Shown piece by piece: positions 60,499 to 64,000 of a stretch of 64,000 bases of DNA. The position numbers and the translations under genes are program-made. The stretch is taken from assembly GCF_004569635.1 (NCBI RefSeq), contig NZ_SPOZ01000006.1:1-64000 (forward strand). Direction: 5' to 3'. A model generated the notes under the pieces. It saw only the letters and a program-made list of their open reading frames with translations, searched no databases and was not told the DNA's origin. The first letter of the stretch is position 1; each line of letters begins with the position of its first letter. The DNA comes from Streptococcus sp. LYSM12 (GTDB taxonomy: Bacteria > Bacillota > Bacilli > Lactobacillales > Streptococcaceae).

Positions 60499-60806
60499 CA
60501 TTGAAAGCATATCAAGTCAAGGACTGTAGCCGCTATGGCGTCCTGCTTAGTAACGTGTCTAGCTTGTCCAGTCCAGCACCATGTTACTTCGACCAGTCAG
60601 TGGTATCGCCTGTCTGGTCTGTGTGTCGTCACCAACGCTTGTGATTGTTGTTGAAGCGGTGATGATTTTTTCCACGATACCAGATGACCAACTTCACTAA
60701 TACTATTGACTGGATAGAGGATCGGCTGTAAGGGATAGCGACTATGGAATAGAGATGTAAATAGGTAGAGGAGTATTGTCATCTAAAGAAAATAGGAGGT
60801 TTTAGT
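60499..60806. other. Intergenic region after obg
   Basis: About 300 bp without a recognisable gene, repeat or strong hairpin. Composition is more GC-rich than typical gaps here, so it may hold the remains of a decayed gene, but I cannot identify one. Confidence 0.4.
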
Positions 60807-60968
60807 ATGGGAGATAAACCGATATCGTATAGGGACAAGGACGGGAACTTTGTTTCAGCGGCTGATATTTGGAATGCTGAAAAACTAGAGGAACTCTTTA
60901 ATAAACTCAATCCAAATCGTAAGTTTCGCTTGGAGCGTGAAAAATTGCAACAGCAAACCGAAGAATAA
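60807..60968 (+). CDS. 53-residue conserved streptococcal small protein
   Basis: It starts at ATG 60807 behind AGGAGG. The sequence MGDKPISYRDKDGNFVSAAD, then WNAEKLEELFNKLNP and a charged helix, looks like a small soluble conserved protein I recall near obg in streptococci; no function is known. It carries strong translation signals and is too ordered to be noise. Confidence 0.75.
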   Translation: MGDKPISYRDKDGNFVSAADIWNAEKLEELFNKLNPNRKFRLEREKLQQQTEE

Positions 60969-61061
60969 ACAAGAGGGGGTTCCTATAGGTGTCACGTTGT
61001 ATCACCTTTTGGAGCATTTAGTCCAAGGTTAGGCAGATTTTGATGTTTATAGAGATTAAAT

Positions 61062-61152
61062 ACAGTCTTTTAGTTTGCTTTTAGTAGTAGGAAGCTGCAG
61101 GCTGTACTCAGTACTACCTGCGACTCATTGCCTAGTACTAAAAATCGGCTAT
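61062..61152. repeat. Rearranged TATAGTC-family repeat (two half elements)
   Basis: A reverse-orientation half (AGTCTTTTAGTTTGC, GCTGCAGGCTGTACT) is joined to a forward-orientation half (AGTACTACCTGCGACTCATTG, CCTAGTACTAAAAATCGGCT), as if two copies had recombined. Confidence 0.6.
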
Positions 61153-61186
61153 AAAAGCTATACTAAATGACGGTTTTAGACAGAAG

Positions 61187-61222
61187 AATAAAGACCACGC
61201 AAAGCGCGGTCTTTATTCTTTT
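61187..61222. terminator. Bidirectional terminator between convergent genes
   Basis: AATAAAGACC.CGC with GCG.GGTCTTTATT and T/A runs on both sides; it overlaps the ltaS stop codon. Confidence 0.8.
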
Positions 61223-63390
61223 TTCTCACTAGATGTTGAACTAGTCGTTGGTGCCTCTTCGCCTGTGCTTGAGTTTGGGATTGCTTCATGCAGGGTGCGA
61301 TAGGTTGGTGCTTGGAACAGGTCACGGGTTGATGTATCATTGTTTTGACTATAGAGACTTGTTGACTTGTCTCCTAATTCTTTCTCAATAGTCAGCTGTG
61401 CCTTGAGAGAGTCGATATAGGAGAAGTCCTTGGTTCTTACAGTCGGTAGACCATTATCTAGGAAGCGAAGAAGGTCACCAGTCTGGATAGCATCACTAGC
61501 AGCCAGTTGGTTTTTGACACGTGTACGAATGTCTTCGACTTTTTTGAGCGTGCCCTCATCGGGATTGGTAATTTCTTCTCCTGTTGGGGTATTGTAGAGT
61601 TTGCCAGCATAGCTGGTGTACTCTGGAGTAATGAAGTTACCTGGGGTACGAAGTGCGACAATCTGCTGGTTCTCTTTTGATAAGAGGTCTTGACCGACCT
61701 GGAGGTATTTTTTAGAATCAATCCCCAGGAGATGCTCTAAGGTAGGTAGGGCATCAATTTCCCCACCGAAAGTATCAATGATTCGTCCCTTGTTCATTCC
61801 AGGAACAACAATCATATAGGGAACCCGTTGGAGCATAGCATTGTCATAGTCTGACCAAGTTTCAGGATTAGCACCGAGTAAGGGGGCAAGGCTAGGATTG
61901 CGGGAATTAGAGATTCCATAGTGGTCTCCGTAAAGGACAATGATAGATTTTTCATATAGACCAGTAGCTTTCAAATAATCAAAGAAAGCCTTGATAGAAG
62001 CATCTAAGTAATTAGCAGTAGCAAAGTAGCCGTTGATTGTTTCATCCTTGGTATCGGCTAGTGGAAATCCCATTTCATCACCTGTGAGGCTTGTAGTATA
62101 GGGATAATGGTTTGAAACAGTAATAAACTTGGTGTAAAAAGGCTGTTGTAGGTGTTCGAAGTATTGGATTGAATCGGCCAGCATGACCTTGTCATTTAAG
62201 CCATATTCAAAGGAATTTTCTGCAGTAGTTTCTGTGAAATAGGATTTATCAAAAAAGTAATTGTATCCCCACTGTTTATAGGTGTTGTTCCGATTCCAGA
62301 AACCAGCAGCATTTCCGTGAAAAACAGCTGATATATAGCCTGCTTCTTGAGCGAGGATATGGGGTGCTGCTTGCTGAGTGTTACTACCCCCATACTGTAC
62401 CATGAAAGATCCTTGATTGAGCCCAAAGAGGGAGGTTTCAATCATGGTCTCTGCATCGGACGTTTTACCAGCTTTTACTTGGTTGAAGAAGTTAGAAAAG
62501 GCAAAGGTGGAATTGGAGTGATAGAGAGAGTTTAGAAAAGGTGTCACTTCATAGTCTTTTCCGTCGACATTTAGCTTATAATCAATGATAAACTGCTGTA
62601 AACTTTCCAAATGCAGATAGATGACATTTCGCCCTTTTGCCATACCAAAGTATTCATTATTGGGCTGGGCGTAGTGTTCTTGGACATATTGCTCGACAGG
62701 AGCTAGGTCCCCTGCTGATGCCTCAGACCGATCCTTGTGGACGTTATAGGTTTGGTAGGCGTTATAGCCTAGGAAAGAGGGGAGCCCCAAAGCACGGACG
62801 ATATAAGTGTTTGAAAAGCCGCGTGACAATAGTTCAGGACGGTCAATTTCTGCAAGGAAGAGATTGATGGAAAAGAGCAAGCAAGAAAGAGCCGTGACTG
62901 CAAAGCTAGACCGCTTATTAAAGGGATGTGAATCGACAGGGATTTTTTTCTTGAAATAGAAATAGATTGCTCCAATAAAATCTAAGAAATAGATTAAATC
63001 CCAGATTCTCAGAGCTTTAACGGTTGTTTGTAATAAACCAGCTGCGACGCTTGAACTGGCCATCATGGTGGAAATCGAGATGTAATCAGAAAATTCTCTA
63101 AAGTAGAGGGTATTTGAAAAGAGCCATAAAAATAACAAGAAGTAGAGAAATCCTGCGATTCGATAAAACCACTTGGTCGATTTGATGTAGAGGGCAAGAC
63201 CGATAAAGAGGAGACCAACAGGAAGTGGATTGATAAAGAGAATAAAATTCTGATAAAAACCTTTGGTATCTAAATTAAAGTCAATGAGGTAAGCCCATAG
63301 TGTCTTCACCCAGTAGAGCATGACCAAAATGAGAATAAAGCCAATTCTAGAACGTAAGATTTTTGATAACAGGTAACGATTTTTGTTCAC
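61213..63390 (-). CDS. ltaS: Lipoteichoic acid synthase family sulfatase-type phosphoglycerol transferase
   Basis: 725 residues from GTG 63390 with AAAGGAAG upstream. Five N-terminal membrane helices (for example IGFILILVMLYWVKTLWAYL) anchor an extracellular sulfatase-like domain that polymerises glycerol phosphate from phosphatidylglycerol. The nucleophile Thr is in KAGKTSDAETMIETSLFGLN; metal-site residues are in IVLYGDHYGISNS and TVSNHYPYTTSL. The C-terminus after about residue 640 is a Ser/Thr/Glu-rich tail, longer than usual. The released diacylglycerol would be recycled by the lipid kinase at 28546. Confidence 0.93.
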   Translation of the reverse strand: MNKNRYLLSKILRSRIGFILILVMLYWVKTLWAYLIDFNLDTKGFYQNFILFINPLPVGLLFIGLALYIKSTKWFYRIAGFLYFLLFLWLFSNTLYFREFSDYISISTMMASSSVAAGLLQTTVKALRIWDLIYFLDFIGAIYFYFKKKIPVDSHPFNKRSSFAVTALSCLLFSINLFLAEIDRPELLSRGFSNTYIVRALGLPSFLGYNAYQTYNVHKDRSEASAGDLAPVEQYVQEHYAQPNNEYFGMAKGRNVIYLHLESLQQFIIDYKLNVDGKDYEVTPFLNSLYHSNSTFAFSNFFNQVKAGKTSDAETMIETSLFGLNQGSFMVQYGGSNTQQAAPHILAQEAGYISAVFHGNAAGFWNRNNTYKQWGYNYFFDKSYFTETTAENSFEYGLNDKVMLADSIQYFEHLQQPFYTKFITVSNHYPYTTSLTGDEMGFPLADTKDETINGYFATANYLDASIKAFFDYLKATGLYEKSIIVLYGDHYGISNSRNPSLAPLLGANPETWSDYDNAMLQRVPYMIVVPGMNKGRIIDTFGGEIDALPTLEHLLGIDSKKYLQVGQDLLSKENQQIVALRTPGNFITPEYTSYAGKLYNTPTGEEITNPDEGTLKKVEDIRTRVKNQLAASDAIQTGDLLRFLDNGLPTVRTKDFSYIDSLKAQLTIEKELGDKSTSLYSQNNDTSTRDLFQAPTYRTLHEAIPNSSTGEEAPTTSSTSSEKKE

Positions 63391-63437
63391 AAGAAGCTTC
63401 CTTTCTAGTAATTGTATACTTCAAAAAATCTTAGTCC

Positions 63438-63443
63438 ATTATA
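63438..63443 (-). promoter_or_regulatory. -10 box of ltaS
   Basis: On the - strand TATAAT at 63443-63438, about 45 nt upstream of the GTG start, divergent from the methyltransferase promoter. Confidence 0.55.
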
Positions 63444-63503
63444 TCATATTTTTAAAATATTCTTTCATTAGAGAAGTTTTTTGAGATATACTGCGAAATT
63501 TGT

Positions 63504-63516
63504 TATAATTAAGTTA
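63504..63516 (+). promoter_or_regulatory. -10 box at the methyltransferase start, leaderless-type
   Basis: TATAAT (63504-63509) ends six bases before ATG 63516; no ribosome-binding site is present. Confidence 0.6.
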
Positions 63517-64000
63517 TGAAAGAATTGACAGTAAGTCCCATTGTAGAACGAAAAATGAAGCAAGGAATCCATGTCCTTGACGCACGTGATTTTCCTCAGC
63601 TTGGACTAGCCAACACCTTGGTCCAACTGGTGAGTCAACATGGAAGTTTTTTAGGACAAGCCTATCTTTCTTCCCAGAATAAGGGGATTGGTTGGTTGAT
63701 TTCCAGAGAAAAAGTACCCGTCAATCAAGCTTTTTTCCAACACTTATTTGGTACAGCCAGAGCGAAACGTCGTGCTTTTGAAGCGTCTGATACAACGACG
63801 GCCTATCGTTTATTTAATCAAGATGGTGATGGCTTTGGCGGTATTACCATTGACCGCTATAATGATTATGCGGTCTTTTCATGGTATAATGAATATGTTT
63901 ACTCCAAGAAAGAGGAGATGATTCGTGCTTTTCGGACTATTTATCCAGATATTCAAGGAGCTTATGAAAAAATTCGCTTTAAGGGAGCAGGCTATGAATC
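63516..64000 (+). CDS. RlmI-type class I SAM-dependent rRNA methyltransferase, 3' end outside window
   Basis: The first 161 residues are visible. An N-terminal PUA-like domain begins MKELTVSPIVERKMKQGIHV and contains GSFLGQAYLSSQNKGIGWLI. Then come RAKRRAFEASDTTTAYRLFN and the conserved DGDGFGGITIDRYNDYAVF, typical of the RlmI/RlmK-like 23S rRNA cytosine methyltransferases. The SAM-binding domain lies beyond the window end, so catalytic residues cannot be checked. Confidence 0.85.
   Translation, partial: MKELTVSPIVERKMKQGIHVLDARDFPQLGLANTLVQLVSQHGSFLGQAYLSSQNKGIGWLISREKVPVNQAFFQHLFGTARAKRRAFEASDTTTAYRLFNQDGDGFGGITIDRYNDYAVFSWYNEYVYSKKEEMIRAFRTIYPDIQGAYEKIRFKGAGYE

Overview
The window looks like the chromosome of a Streptococcus, most like the S. 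suis group. The basis is the complete eight-gene F1Fo ATP synthase operon, the murA-epuA-endA and uvrC/obg neighbourhoods, streptococcal small proteins, CcpA (cre) operators, and about a dozen copies of a 100-107 bp TATAGTC-ended repeat. Species assignment is inference; I could run no database search.

Region 1 (1-22,800) is an accessory Rhs/YD-repeat polymorphic-toxin locus. It starts inside a large Rhs gene (1-3822) with its toxic tip and candidate immunity gene(s). Eight displaced tip-immunity cassettes follow, all on the + strand. Recognisable tips are an LHH nuclease (with a nonsense mutation) and its SMI1/KNR4 immunity protein, an AHH nuclease, a TreTu-type ADP-ribosyltransferase, and a barnase-like RNase with a barstar-like inhibitor. 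Other tips are unassigned. Most displaced cassettes start inside Rhs coding sequence with no convincing start or promoter, and several carry nonsense codons, frameshifts or insertions. They look like a silent repertoire that recombines with the expressed gene through near-identical core sequence. Six of the nine cassettes end in a roughly 145 bp element that folds as a closed three-way junction. It shows compensatory changes and, in one copy, an inverted hairpin loop. This element is the most unusual thing in the window.

Region 2 (22,800-29,600) holds zwf, a permease with its TIGR03943 partner and a 46-residue protein (all - strand), then ligA and a diacylglycerol-kinase-type lipid kinase (+). 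Region 3 (29,600-36,730) is atpEBFHAGDC, with a cre-like palindrome just upstream of the promoter and a 747 bp gap between atpG and atpD filled by 116 bp repeats. Region 4 (36,730-42,480) has a DUF1146 protein, murA, epuA, endA and an M20D amidohydrolase.

Region 5 (42,500-53,640) is a sialic-acid operon: RpiR-type regulator, nanE, a YhcH/NanQ-like protein, an ABC importer without its own ATPase, a NanB-type secreted sialidase, a Gfo/Idh oxidoreductase, N-acetylneuraminate lyase and a ROK kinase. The NanB-type enzyme next to the oxidoreductase suggests that 2,7-anhydro-Neu5Ac is the released and imported sugar. Region 6 (53,640-64,000) holds a repeat-rich gap, a HAD phosphatase, a PaaI-type thioesterase pseudogene interrupted by a repeat insertion, an LdcB/VanY-type carboxypeptidase, uvrC, a DUF4044 protein, obg, a 53-residue protein, ltaS (-) and the start of an RlmI-type methyltransferase.

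Four genes (ligA, the DUF1146 gene, uvrC and the methyltransferase) have a -10 box ending only 6-7 nt before the ATG, which predicts leaderless mRNAs.
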